A stretch of 64,000 nt of DNA from Pomacea canaliculata (Eukaryota > Mollusca > Gastropoda > Architaenioglossa > Ampullariidae): contig NC_037596.1 of assembly GCF_003073045.1 (NCBI RefSeq), forward strand, positions 26,820,392 through 26,884,391, written 5' to 3'. Below, in pieces: positions 37,201-49,734 of this stretch; the first letter of the stretch is position 1; each line of letters begins with the position of its first letter. A model generated the notes under the pieces. That model made no database searches. It saw only the letters and a program-made list of their open reading frames with translations, and was not told where the DNA came from. The position numbers and the translations under genes were made by a program.

Positions 37201-39486
37201 CACATTGTCAGTGGACGCCACCACAAAAGACTTAAGTGAAGACAAAACTGTTTCTGCTGCCACACAAGATGGTGGCAGAGATGCAGACAGAGCCAGTTGC
37301 AGTACCCCTGAAGCTTATGACAAGAAAACTGGTTCTTTTTCTTGCTCACCCACTGAACTGCCTACTTCTTTATGTTTTCCGAACCTGAGGCAGTTGGTGC
37401 TGAATGACACACAGGTGGATTGGCAGAGTATTGTTCAACTTTTGAAAATATTTCCAAAGTAAGGGCAAACTTTGGGGTGAGATGAAAGGGGATACCTCCT
37501 TGTTGATTGAACAATGTAATAATGAGTATTTTATGCAGACATGATTTGCTTTATGAAGACACCTTTTTTTTTCAATTCTATTTAGTTATCAACATATATA
37601 TTGTAAAAAGCTTAGTGATATTATTGTTAGTGTTAACACCAGCCAGTGAAGTTTTTAATAAATTTCTTACCATAGAAGTGACTGACATAAGTGATATGTC
37701 CTAAAAAGAAAGATGTTTCAGAACATTACTTTTCATGCTGCCTGTATCAGCAGTATCTGCCCTTGTTTTGTCCATTTATTTATTTCAGTCTAGAAGAGCT
37801 ACACTTGAGTTTGAACCACTACACATCTGTTGATCTGCTTCCTGATCTACTGTACCCTTCTCTTGTTCGAATTTTCTTTAATGGCAATAAAGTATGCGCT
37901 TGGTCAGAAATCAACAAACTTGGGCGAGCCTTTCCTAGTCTTCAGCAGCTGTTCTTGGCCGAAACAGAGCTGAGGACTCTGGATGAGACAGACTGTATGG
38001 CCGAGTCCTTTCCCTGTCTGAGCTTGCTCAGCCTTAATAAAACTCAACTGGAAGGCTGGGACATTCTGGAAAGGCTACGTCTTTTGCCTTCCCTTATTGA
38101 TGTTCGGCTGCAGGGTATACCTTTCTTAGAGGTAACTGTTGTAAGATTCTCCTGTTCCCACTTCTTATGCTTACTTTCTTCTTTTTTTCCTTGGTATTTC
38201 ACTCATAAAAATTTATGTTACACTTTTCAGATTTATCGTGGGTTAGGCACATGGTGCATTGCTAGGTTGTGTAGATAAGTGCAGCTGCTATATTTGATAA
38301 GCATTTTATTTACTTCATTTCAGTCACCCCACTACAGCAATGCACCATGGAGTCATAGCCAAAAGCTTTCACAACCAAGATTAAGGTTTCTTATAAAGAA
38401 AATGCTTGTATTATCCGCAGCAGTATGCTCTTAATCCTTGAATGCAAAGTGTTATTTAAAAAGCTGTTGTTTTACTTCTGTTTCCAAAGCTACAGTCTCT
38501 GGTAATACAGCTGTCTATATCTTTATAATTGTAGCTGCTTCTTCACATGATTGTTGCTCTTACAGCAGCTTTGTGACGTGATATAAACTTTCTTTCCTCT
38601 TTTCTTTCTTTCACACTCTCCCCCCTCCCTTCCTGATGGTAACTAGTGTACTTCTGCATATATGGCAGTCAATGGAGGCAAAAGAACGGCGGCAGCTTCT
38701 TGTAGCACGACTACCTAATGTAACCCGTCTCAATGGTAGCCCAGTTACAGATGAGGAGCGTGAGGATGCTGAGAGAGCCTTCATTCGCCTTTTCATGGAC
38801 AGTGAACAAAAACCTGCCAGGTGAGATAGAAAATATTACGAAGATGTTCTTTAGAAATGCCAAGCCATGGTTTTGTCGCCAGGGTTCAAAACTTTGTGAG
38901 GGTTTTCAAAATCCAAAGAAGGCAGTTGTTAAAGTACCTGTCTCTAGGGTACCATTGTTTGTAAAGACAGTAAAGACATGGGAAAGATGGAATATATCAA
39001 AACAGAATAAAGAAACGAGAGAGAACAGGTGTGTTTATAAAATTTATGGACTTTTAAAGGTAACATTCGTGGTCCTCCCATGATTCAGTCATATTATAAT
39101 GCAGCTTTTTTATTAACTTTCCCACCCAACCAGAACAATGGCTCCTGTGCACAGTTGCTGTTTGTTACAGGTATTATGAACTAGAAAAAATCTATGGCAA
39201 GTTAGACCCCTTGGCCAAAGTGAATCTCAAGCCACAGCGAGTCTTTAGAGTGAAGGTAGTCTTCAATGACAGATGTGAAGAACTGGAAGTCAATGCAAAT
39301 CAGTCAGTCAGGGAACTTAAAAAGACATTACAAAATCTGGTGGGTTTGCCAGCCAGCCGATTTTCTGTGTTTTATGTTGACAAACAGATAGATATGGGTG
39401 CTGAGAGACTGAGGTTTCCAGACAAAAAGCTCTACACTTACAAACTTACAGACGGAGACGAGTTTATTGTAGAACCAAAAACTTAG
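34241..39486 (+). CDS. TBCEL: Tubulin-specific chaperone cofactor E-like protein
   Basis: TBCEL proteins resemble tubulin cofactor E but lack the N-terminal CAP-Gly domain; in vertebrates they destabilise tubulin and act in the cytoplasm. Coding exons: 34241-34463, 36065-36210, 36809-37458, 37789-38131, 38669-38820 and 39171-39486. They total 1830 nt, or 609 residues, against 424 in human, and all junctions are in phase. A Ser-rich start is followed by [13 protein letters not shown]. Next come leucine-rich repeats: [62 protein letters not shown] and [14 protein letters not shown]. Then come [20 protein letters not shown] and a ubiquitin-like domain of about 80 residues ending [10 protein letters not shown]. 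Exon 4 carries a Ser/Thr-rich stretch of about 165 residues (roughly 147-311) absent from the vertebrate protein. A non-coding first exon probably lies at 33130-33168. The identity is firm; the start codon is the first ATG of that reading frame in exon 2. Confidence 0.9.
34940..35162 (-). mobile_element. tRNA-derived SINE, second family, in a TBCEL intron
   Basis: On the minus strand the head GGATAGCCAAGTGGTTAG is a good tRNA A-box, and GTGTTCAAACCAAG about 15 bases later is B-box-like. The body then runs to about 34940, ending in a GGGATGACC-TTTACC-type block. The head differs from the SINE family at 20452/31948/51390, so I treat it as a separate family. It lies in intron 2 of TBCEL, antisense. 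Confidence 0.5.
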
Positions 39487-39598
39487 CTTTCTTATCAGGT
39501 GATGTACAATTTCCATGTCCATTTTTATTTTCTACATGCAGCAGCTTCCATTTGTTGGAGGATGAGCTGCTGCAATAATTTGCAGATGATTGTCATGA

Positions 39599-39604
39599 AA
39601 TAAA
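39599..39604 (+). terminator. Poly(A) signal of TBCEL
   Basis: AATAAA lies 113 bases after the TBCEL stop codon, at a normal distance, and is followed by a T-rich stretch around 39700. Confidence 0.6.
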
Positions 39605-39619
39605 TGGTAAAATATACTC

Positions 39620-42510
39620 AGCATTTTGTGATCTTCACATTTCCAAGAAAGAAGTGTCCGTCTCATAGTTCTCTTTCATATGTTGCTCTTTGTTTATGTG
39701 TGTGTGGGTGGATAATAATTGTAAGACTTTTTTGGGCTGAATTGACTTGGGTCATATGCTTTTTTCCTTCTTTTGGCCTAGTTATGAATTGTGCTATACA
39801 AAGCAGAGAAAATCAAAATGTAAGGGTAGCCTGTGGGGAAGTTGACCTCTTTGTTAGGCCATTTGCTGCTGCTGAAGATTCATAAATTACTATCACAAAA
39901 CTTTTTAACACATTTTCCTTTGAATGGAATTGTAAGTAGTGTGGCTGTTTGATGATGAGGAAGCAGGCAACCCTCACTTTGATGCACCAACGACTTTGAT
40001 TTTTCTGTGTCTTTGCTTATTCAGATCAGAGGATGGGTTTCTTATAGGGTCACTTGGATAGAAAGTTGTTATTCTAGTAACAAATGTTATGTCCAAGAGA
40101 AATTAATTTAGCAGGCCATTTGTTAAAGGTCCAACAACTATTTTTACTTTTGGTAATAAAAGTGTATGTCATGTGCAAAGCAGTCAAAAATAAATTATAA
40201 TCATAAACATTGAACGCAGAAAAGCATCCTAGCATGTGCTATACAAACAAGCTCTGAAACAGATTGGCTTACATTTTCACACAAGTTGGTGGCATTGACA
40301 GCAATAATTTTTTTTTCATTTGAGGTGTGATGTTGATCATCAGCTGAGACATCTGAAGTACATTCTTTTATTTCTGTCTTAGCCTCAACATAACTATGTT
40401 AAACCACACTCATATATTTGTCACCAGTTTATATTTCATTATTGGTTACTGGGACCGCTTTTTAAAAGGACAATATTACTTTTAACAGGCTTTTTTCCAA
40501 CAATTATGATCCCATTTTAGGAAACAAATGATTGGACATAATGTCTCATAGTAAAACTTATGTAATTCTAATTTCCTGACTTGGCATTTGGGTGTCATAT
40601 TTTTTTTTAAACATCAACTCTGTTTTTTGGATTTAACTAAGATCAACAGTGCTGTACATGAATGTTTTGAGAAGAAAGGGAGATTACCTGCAGTCAAAAA
40701 AAAAATACATGATTATTCCAAAGGTAAATGCATATTTAATTTGTGGTAATGAAGTGCTTTTTTTTCAATGCTGCCACATATTTGTACACACAGGGAGTTG
40801 TTTACTAACAGAACGTTTAGTCTTTTCTTTGTTTATGATGTGTTATGTTTATTTTAACCAGAAGGTTGCTGGTAATTTTGGTGTGATGGTCTCATATTTA
40901 TTCAGACTAAAGATGTTTTGGCTTGTTACTTATGCTTTTAAGTTATTCAAATTTTCAGAGTGATTTCTGAAGGTGATGTGTGAAAGATTGAGGGTCAAAT
41001 TATTTTGGAAGTGCAGTTGTACTTGGTACCTTTGACTTCTGTATTTTTGAACTATAATTGGTTTGATTAACTACAGTACACAAATCATTGGTTGAAACTT
41101 TTTCCAGCTCTGCCAGCCATCAAAACTTTAGTTCATACATTACTTTGCAAAATACATTATTTAAATCAGGATTTATATCTGAATTCTTTTTGTTAATTCG
41201 CATGACTACTTGCTGGTCTTGGTTTGCTTGTGCTGATGCTACATATTAATAATTATTGCTTTCTCCCACCCACTGAAGACAAAAACAGCTCAGCTTACAG
41301 GTTTCATGTCTTCTTCATCCACTGAAAATCACGCACCCAGCTATAAAAATCTGCATTGATAAATTTCCAATGTGTCATATGCATTTAATCCAAGGTTTCC
41401 CCTACATAAAAATCCCCTTATAATTTTGATCTGGCAGTTATGTGTGTGTTTTTGTTTTTAAATTGCAGGAATGTGTATGTTTGTATATGATTATTAAAGA
41501 TGCTGCTTTGCACTACATTTAGGACAAGCTTTGTGGCATCCTTGCAGGTGTTTATGACAGCCAAGGTAGATTTGTTTTTTCTCCACCACCACCACCCCAT
41601 ACCACAATTTTAATCTCGGATTACTCTGTCTACTTTCTCTACAAGAATATGCTATCTTTTCCTTACATAAATCAGCGTGTTCACAGCTATATTTAAACTT
41701 GAATATTCCAGATTTGTTAAATGGATTAGTATGATACTGACTGAGTATTGGTGAACAGAATACAAATAACCCATTTGTAAACAGGCAGTAGGCAGTTTTA
41801 CACAAGCTCTGAATCCAGTAACGGTAATTGCATTTTGATTTTTATAAGGTCTTTGCAGGACCTGAACAATGTACTGTGAAAAGCAACAACAACAGAGGAA
41901 CAGGCCAAGACAAAATTTTTAAGCACAATAGTCTTAGGCTTAACCCTCTACATGCCAGGATAAAAAAAAAGAAGCAAAAGTGATAGTCCAAGATTTAAAA
42001 ACCCAGCAATGTGTAGGGATATCTAATGGTAACATCATCATGGTTTCCCCTAAAACACATCCATCCAGAACATTCTATCACTTGAGTTCTCATCAGCATA
42101 AAGCATAGTTTGTCAGATGGCAATTGAACTGCTTGTTTCCTCAAAATCTTGTTGCACACCAGAGAGATCACATGCATGAACATTCATGCATGCAAATACT
42201 TCCACATGCTTAAAAATATGTATGATCTGAAAAAGCATGTCTTCAAAGGCCCTGCTAGAAATATCACCCACCCAAGAATAAAATTTCATACCAGCTAAAT
42301 GCTTAAAAGATGTGTACTGTGCACACTCTCGTGCAGGATTCTGTAATCCCATGTCACAGCCTATGGCACACAGGCTCAAAGTTGGCTTCTGTGAGGGTAA
42401 ATTTGATTTCAATACAGTTTGACCTGTCACGTAGCAGTACAGCATAAAGTGTCAACAATCCATCTTCAACCAGAATGCAACCAGCTTTGCATTCTGATGA
42501 AGACACCAGT
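39620..42510. other. Spacer between converging TBCEL and PEX19
   Basis: No gene is supported. The open frames here (for example 39604-39885 and 40649-40963) are hydrophobic, AT-driven and resemble nothing known to me. The stretch from 42510 downward should include the PEX19 3' UTR. I did not find an unambiguous poly(A) signal for it. Confidence 0.4.
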
Positions 42511-45500
42511 TTACATCAAGCTGCACTGACTGCCCACACCAGGCATCTTGGGCATCCCATTCTCATCAAACTCTAGTCCTGGTGCCTGTAAAAGACAAAT
42601 ATGACCTTAGATAAGATGAACTACAATCACTCAAAGCTGTGTCAAGGTTCTAATGTGGCAAGTGAAATGAAACTATTTACATACAATCTATAAGCAGTAT
42701 GTCTCTCTTTTTACCTCCCCCTTTTGTCTCATCGATGATGTTTTAATTGATCTGATTTACAGAGCACCATTCCAAGGATGCAGGTGAAGACTAACACTGA
42801 TCTTTTTATTCTTCATCATTTTTAGCTACTAAGAAACTTAAACTATATATCTATGAAATATAGAAAACAATATACCATTTCTCCCACAATTTCTTTCGGT
42901 GGCTGTCCCAGCTCTTGCATCTGAAAGTGAAGCATATGATGCAGATTTTTCTTCTTTTTAATTTAAAAGTACATATTAAGTATAAGGTATAAAGTACGAG
43001 TGCACATACTAAAACAAATTCCAGATGCCAGCCCCTACACTCCTAGTTCATGAAAAGTCTATGTCTGAATGAGATCTTGAATAGGCTCACCTTGCTCTGC
43101 TGAGAAAAGAATTCACAGGTCTTCAAGAAACTCAGTAATGTATGTGTGCATAACGAAACAATTCTTGGTTTGGATGATCTGAATGCTGTTCATATGTTGT
43201 CAGTTCCAGTTTTTAGGCTTTAAAATGATTATGAAATGGTATTGAAACCTGAAAACGCTAGCACCTAGTTTAAAAAAAAGTGTGTACTACCTGTTGCATG
43301 AGATCAATAAGTTTCTCAAATCGCTGGGACTTTTGCTCTTGTGTGTCCTCTGGGGATTCTTCCTCAAAAAGGGTGCAGATGGAAGTCATAAGCTCATACT
43401 GCTTGCGGTACATATCTAGCTGAGTAGCATCCAGACTGGATTCATTGGCTCCAAGATATTCTGGATACTAATATAAAGCATTCATAATAACTCCACCTTG
43501 AAACTAGCAAAATATATTAGGCAAATCAAAGTTTCTAGCTTCTGTCATCCTACAAAAGTGTAAGCAAAGACTCTCTTAGCAAAGACCTAGGTGAGACTTG
43601 TCAGCATACAACTTTGGTCACTGCACATTAACTCAATAGTGGTCTAAATTGCACAGTAAATCACCATGTAAAAATCTCTAATGCATGTGCAAATTAGTAA
43701 GTAGTACTCTCTTTTTACTCCTATCACAGCCACTAAATAAATTATCAAACATTAATTTATTTTTGAAAAAAGGTAAGATCCCTCATGTCAAAGTGCAGCA
43801 ACTCTTTGAAACTTCTGTAAACATACCCTAATAAAAGGGCATCAAAACTATCAAGATGCACAGTACCTTGCTAGAGATTTCTTTGAGTGATGGGTACAGG
43901 ATATCTTTAGAGAGAAGGGACTGCATCAAGCCCTGCATCATGGGCATCAAATCTTCTGCCTGTCCCTCTGCCCCTGCTCCCCAAATGCCTTGGCCAGCTC
44001 CTCCTCCCCCAGCTGCCAAAGAACACAGCCATGAACTAAAGCTGTACAGTCAGAACATAAGTGTCTGGTGTACAGTCAACATTTTCTTGCTTCATACTCC
44101 ATAAAACAGTCTTCTGTCCAAGTGCATTCAGTGACATTTTTAATTTTCCAGATAAAAGTTTACTATTCATGACAGTTGTTAGTGTTATTTTTTCATCAAC
44201 CATTTCCAAGCAATTTTTCTTCAGAAAGTTACACTATGAGACACATTTTGTCTCAACTGTGCTTTCTAATTTTAAACTAGCTAGGATTTTCATGACAAGC
44301 TTGCAGTAATGCTTGTTTGCTAAAGATATTTAATACTATGGTTATGTGATGACAATAAGTTAACTGTCTTACAGATGATTTAAAGATTTGTTACTTATAA
44401 ATGTATTTTAAATCAGATATGTAAAGAAAAAATATTTGCAAGACAATTACACAGTGCAAATTACCTCTATCCCTTCTGCATTTTGTGCAAGGTCTGATAG
44501 AGTCTGGGACAATGTGGATGCAAAGTGTTGCTGAGCCTCAGCCGAGTCTCCTACACAAAGACATTTGCACATTAAGATTAATATGATACTGTCTTTTTTT
44601 CCCTTTTGTAAAGCTTGGTTTTGTATCCACATAAATGTTATCCCCACCTTTCTAATTGTTCATTTATTTTGGGGCCTGGTAAATTTTCTTTTCTAAATGG
44701 TTTAGAAATATTACATGATGTTTTACTACTTACCACACCATTCTTACTACATCTTATTCGTAATGAAAATCCAGCTAATTTCATCTGCAATGACAATGGT
44801 GAAATGATTTCATTCTGTTTCATCAACAATTTCAGTTTCTGGGTGATGCCAGTAGAAATGCTATTGAATGGTAAATGAATAGAATCTCCCTCCCACACAT
44901 CCAAGCTGTAGCCTCCCTAACCTGCCCACCATACATGTATATAGAAGACTGGAGATTACTACATTGTAGCCACAGACTGCCAGATTCTGGTCTCCATGAA
45001 ATAAATGAGGTACAAAACAAAGCTTCATACTGAAACTGCTTAAAATATTCACAGGTAAAGCACTTACTCTAAACCATAAAGAAATAAGCTTAGAAAAGTG
45101 AATCCCATTTGATTTTTTAAAGACTTAATTAGCAAATATCTGTAAACTATCAGGATCCTTTCAAAAATTAATTCTGTGAATTAAACCTGATCATCTTACA
45201 AAATGAATTAAGTGAATATGACTAAGAGACAGAAACCTGCATTTCCAGCTGCTTCTGCCAGCTTTTCTATCTGCTCCAACATGTGTGGATCATGAGACAA
45301 AAACGACTTCATTGCTTCTTCAAACTGTGCTGCTAATTCTGTTGAAAATTCTTCGGCAAACTCAGCTGATGTTGGGTCTTGGGAAGAAACCTGCAGAACA
45401 CACACAAAAATACCCTAAACTCAACAAACAAAGCAGGAAAGTCACCAAAACTCAAATCAATGATACATGTACTATTTGAATCCAACTCAGAATGAAAAAA

Positions 45501-47069
45501 ATATGAAAAATATTTTAATAATTATACCCCTAAGCACAAGGATTAATCGGTACTGCTGGATATCTTTTTTAAAATTCTTTCTTTCCACTACTTTCAAAGA
45601 AAAATCACATGACAATGACATGTTAGTAAAAATACACAATTATCTCAAAATGTCTTGAAATGTTTATACCTCAGATGCTGCACAGGCTCCACCTGCAGCA
45701 CCCACTGCTTGCTGTGTTGGTGCTTTTTGCTGTGCAGCTAATTCTTTATTCTTTCCAAAGTCTTCTAAAGCACCTGAGAAAATGGTCAGCAAGAAATGAA
45801 TGTTATGACAAGAACTCTCTTAACTTCAGCTGTAAACAGTAGGTTTATTATCAAAATCCCAAAAGATCTGTATCGCTGAAAACAAAAGGATAAAAAATGT
45901 ACAATCAACTAAAAAGCTTTAAAGATCAAAATAAATAAGTACATTAGTCCTGACTTTGTTTTAGATTTACTTGTCTTATTTAATCAACATGAACTCACAA
46001 CCTCAAATGTTATTTCTCCCACTGCTTTAACAATAATTATGTTCCCTGGTGTGCATCTCACATTCAAGTAATTTGTTACACTTTGATAGTCAAAATAGCA
46101 AGCTTCAATCATATCGTTCTGTCCAATATCTGGGTGTGTGCTTTATTTTAACACTAATCTAGCACAATCTTATTCCTCTCACTATAGCCCCCAAGAACTT
46201 GATGGTAGATGAAAATATGAAAGTGGGATGTTTTTGAAAGAAAATTCATCAGATAACAATACACGAAGAGACGATAACTCTATCTCAGCTTACAACAGTG
46301 GTTCTTAACCTTTTTTGAGGTACCGAACCCACAAGTTTCATTCACCGAACCCTTTTTAGTTTCATATGCACATACACCGAACCCTTCTTTAGTGTCATCA
46401 CGAATTGCGGGTGTGTCTTGACCTCCGTGGCGGAGGCTCCGCCAAACCCCTGAGACCGACTCACCGAACCCCTACTGGCTTACAATCTACCCGACTGCCT
46501 TTATATGAAAGGTCAATGGAGAACATATAACCTGGAGTTAATGTCCTTCACAATTTCCAGCTTGCTGGTACATATATCTGTTTGTTGATATATGAAAAAG
46601 GTTTTTTTATGTTATCGGCAATTTTGCTATGCATTGTCGGAGCGAGCCCTCATCAAATCAGTTCTACAAATCTAAAGACCGTCTGGTGTCGCCCCAGCCT
46701 TAGACCCCATTGATATCGGTTCCCCTCTACCGTTATCACACCATAATGGTAGCAGTCAGTTAAGAAAGTATGCTATTGTCTTTGGCTGATGCATTTAAAG
46801 TGAAAATAATTTATACAGAAATCCAACGCGTTTATGCATAAATACGAAGGACATATAGTTGCGGACTTTGCTCTTTAAATAGCCAAGAGGCACGATCGTA
46901 ATGATGAACATGCTCCGTTTAACTCACTATTTAAAATCTCGTCTAGTTCAGAATCTTCCGTTGGAGCTATCTTCGCTTCTTTTTCTGAACTTTTTGGAAG
47001 AGATTTTGTTCCATCGTCCGCGGAAGTTTCCTCACAAACATCTGTCGTCTGCGTCTGACTTTCAGCCAT
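42511..47069 (-). CDS. PEX19: Peroxisomal biogenesis factor 19
   Basis: PEX19 is the cytosolic, farnesylated chaperone and receptor that binds newly made peroxisomal membrane proteins and docks on PEX3. Exons found: 47069-46928, 45773-45670, 45390-45237, 44550-44465, 44012-43867, 43467-43291, 42920-42876 and 42585-42511. The acidic N-terminus holds the PEX3-binding helix (ELDEILNSALEDFGK). Middle helices include FEEAMKSFLSHDPHMLEQI, and the cargo region is MPMMQGLMQSLLSKDILYPS followed by LKEISSKYPEYL. The end is GSQCSLM and a stop, a CaaX farnesylation box. The exons found give about 309 residues (human 299). The join between 44465 and 44012 is out of phase: exon 4 ends in phase 0, but exon 5 needs one extra base. 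So either a small exon is missed in the 452-bp intron or one base is missing. The CDS is led by ATG in an MAESQTQT context. Identity is firm. Confidence 0.9.
46288..46485. mobile_element. Short hAT-type element with 8-bp target duplication in PEX19 intron 1
   Basis: The element is 46296-46477 (182 bp). It begins CAGTGGTTCTTAACC and ends CGAACCCCTACTG, so the ends are imperfectly inverted (CAGT(G/A)G). GCTTACAA lies immediately outside both ends (46288-46295 and 46478-46485), an exact 8-bp target duplication as in hAT insertions. ACCGAACCC-type blocks recur inside. No coding capacity; it is a MITE moved in trans. Confidence 0.85.
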
Positions 47070-49734
47070 GCTGTTACTTATAACGCTTCAGAACAACACG
47101 CTCTGTTTCACGAATTTTTGAGAACTCAAGCCACACAAGAATCCTCCATCCTGGAATTAGAATAGGAATGGTTGACGAGTAACGCCCACATTCCTATTAC
47201 GAAACACGTACAAACGTCAGGAGAAAATTAAACTTTTACGTTTTATTCTGATCAAGCAACCATTGATTGAAAAAAATCACAAATTATGTCAACAACAGAA
47301 GAAATTTAAAAGATGTTGTAGCTGACTGAACACATTCCTCGCACAGATGTGGCGAGAAGGGTCACATGTAATAGCCTTATTTAATACTAATTAATTCTTC
47401 CCACTTCTAAATGCTGACAACTTAGTGACAACGTATCTTAATATATAGAATATGTTTCATAGCTGCTTTTTACTTTCTTATATACAGCATTACTTATTAT
47501 TCATAAACTCTATAAAACTTTGATCAAAGGCAGTCAGCTGCACCCTCCCTTTCAAGGTTTGGGCACTACGTCACCCGCTGTGTTGTCTGATTTGCGCGAC
47601 CAGAGACGTTATACCCTATATAACGACCAAGTACAGTACTCTCTATTGGGGTGGAGGGAACAATCACTGTCAGCGATACACTCTGCCCTACACAAGCGTT
47701 CTCTCTACATTTATATCGCTGTTAAGATGGCGTTAGCTGAATGGATTCAGTTATTATTCTTTTAAGCCCGTTATATGTCCTTTTTTTTTTATCAAAGATA
47801 CACTTAGGATTTTTATATTATTGTAATAAAATATCGATAGGATACACATGCAGCTGCCTCCTTCATAGGTTTTTGTTATCGCACTCCAAACGTTTTTAAA
47901 CGTTTATTGGCGGTCGACCTATCACGTTGCCCCATAAATGAAAGGCATTGGCTTATTTCCCTTTGTGTATCTGAGCAGTCGCTGACTAGCTTGACGTCAA
48001 TACGCTCACGAAGTAGTATGCTCTTAGCGCTTGAGACAAGTAGGAAACATGGACAGAAAACGAAGGACGGAAAGAAGAAACTACGCATACAAGAAATAAA
48101 CGACAAACATAGAAGACCTAAAGAGAAATCTGGGAACAGTAAGGATGGAGAATGTCATAAATCAGCTGAGGAAATATATATTTAAAATGGGGTACCCCCC
48201 CCCCCAAGTATGAAAGGTATGGTGATGACCATTTTTTTTTGTGTGGCGGGGTGCCTAAGGACTGGGAAAAATCCAGTGCAAGATGTCACCAAATCTGGAT
48301 TAATACCCCCTTTCATTCTCAATACAGGCAAACATCACCTTACACATCAAAATATACATGGATACCTTTAGTTGTCAAGGTTATAAATGTGATGTCACAA
48401 GTTTGACACTCTTTTGTGAATGTGATGTTTGTAGTTGTTTTTTTTTAAATGCATGTTGTCCTGAACACTTCTAAACAAAGATTCTCTAAGCTTTACCTAC
48501 ACTCGCTTAAAAAGAATAGCATCCCTGTAGACCTTTAAGTTAACCAAGAAAATGAAACCATGGTTTAAAAAAAAACCGATAGTTATATAGGACCCACTTT
48601 TTTTTTTGTTCAAGGTAGAAGAAAGTCAAGAAAATGCATTATGGATAAATTGAAAGGTAAATATATTATTGTAAAGAAAATAATTTATTTTTATATCCAG
48701 AGTAAAAGGCTATGGAAAATAACCACTCAATGCATGATCTTCAGTCAAGTAAAAGCAGAAATCATTTTAAAATTACAAGACTTTATTTTCCTGTACTTCT
48801 CATTTTTATGAGAGTGCATGATACTTGGCATGGTGATGGTGATAAATGAATGCATTACCAACTTTCCTCACAACACAGCAAGCATGTACAATACATCTAC
48901 TGTGCTATGGAGTCTCACACACTTTGACCAAAAAGTTGCACTTTGCTAAAGAACTAATGAGAACACAATTTCTTAACAATGTCATATGACAGTGAAACTG
49001 AATAGCAGAATCATTCAAGCATGAATGCATAATCAATAATGCTCACATCTGCTCCACCATCCAACGGCTTTAATTCTTTATAGTTCAGGGTTTCTTCCTC
49101 AGCCAGATTAAATTTGGTTTTTCCAATAAATGCATTTGAGCTATAAAGAGTTAGCATACACTTTTTTGCTCACAACCTTACATTATCGTAGCTCTGGCCT
49201 ATGCACAAGTTGCCAACACTAGCATAAGCCAACAAGGCACAAATTCTAGTGATCTGTAATTTAATAGAATTAGCAAATTATAGCAAAGGCAGTTTAAAAA
49301 TACCAGCCTGAACAATATAGCAGACATTGCTGTCTCAATGTAAACTGTACAAATTATAAAGTTTTATGTGATAAGGTTGATGAAAGTAAGGGCTTAATAA
49401 AATATTACTGCAGAAGCCTAACAATTTGCATTTCTATATTGTTGTCAACTTTGTGTTGAAGTCTAATGCAAATGCAGGTGTTCTGTCCTTACTGTTAGAA
49501 GTTTGAATCAATATTTACTGATGGTTTTCCTTTGCTTATACAACAAATTATAGGGTTCCTTCCTGCAAGTAATTAATGTTTTTATGTGGAAATTTATCTC
49601 AAACATGATTATAAAGATCATACGACTGTATGTTGTTAAATGCTGTATGGTATTTAGTGCATTGTCCATTTAGAGGGGTGGGCAATGTGAGAAACTGGAA
49701 TGGTTTCTCTGGATGTAAATGAAAGTTAAATTTT
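47070..49734. other. PEX19 upstream region and intergenic spacer
   Basis: The bases just above 47070 should hold the PEX19 promoter. At 47604-47735 a TATATAA-like block is followed by AAGATGGCG (YY1-like) on the plus strand, but no gene follows it. A Lys-rich 92-codon frame at 47907-48185 has no known domain. Nothing else is recognisable. Confidence 0.35.

Noticed and set aside
34241-39486. TBCE itself rather than TBCEL
   Set aside because: There is no CAP-Gly domain at the N-terminus, and the start, LRR and ubiquitin-like parts follow TBCEL.
47907-48185. 92-codon Lys-rich plus-strand frame
   Set aside because: Low-complexity, with no domain and no promoter or splice context.
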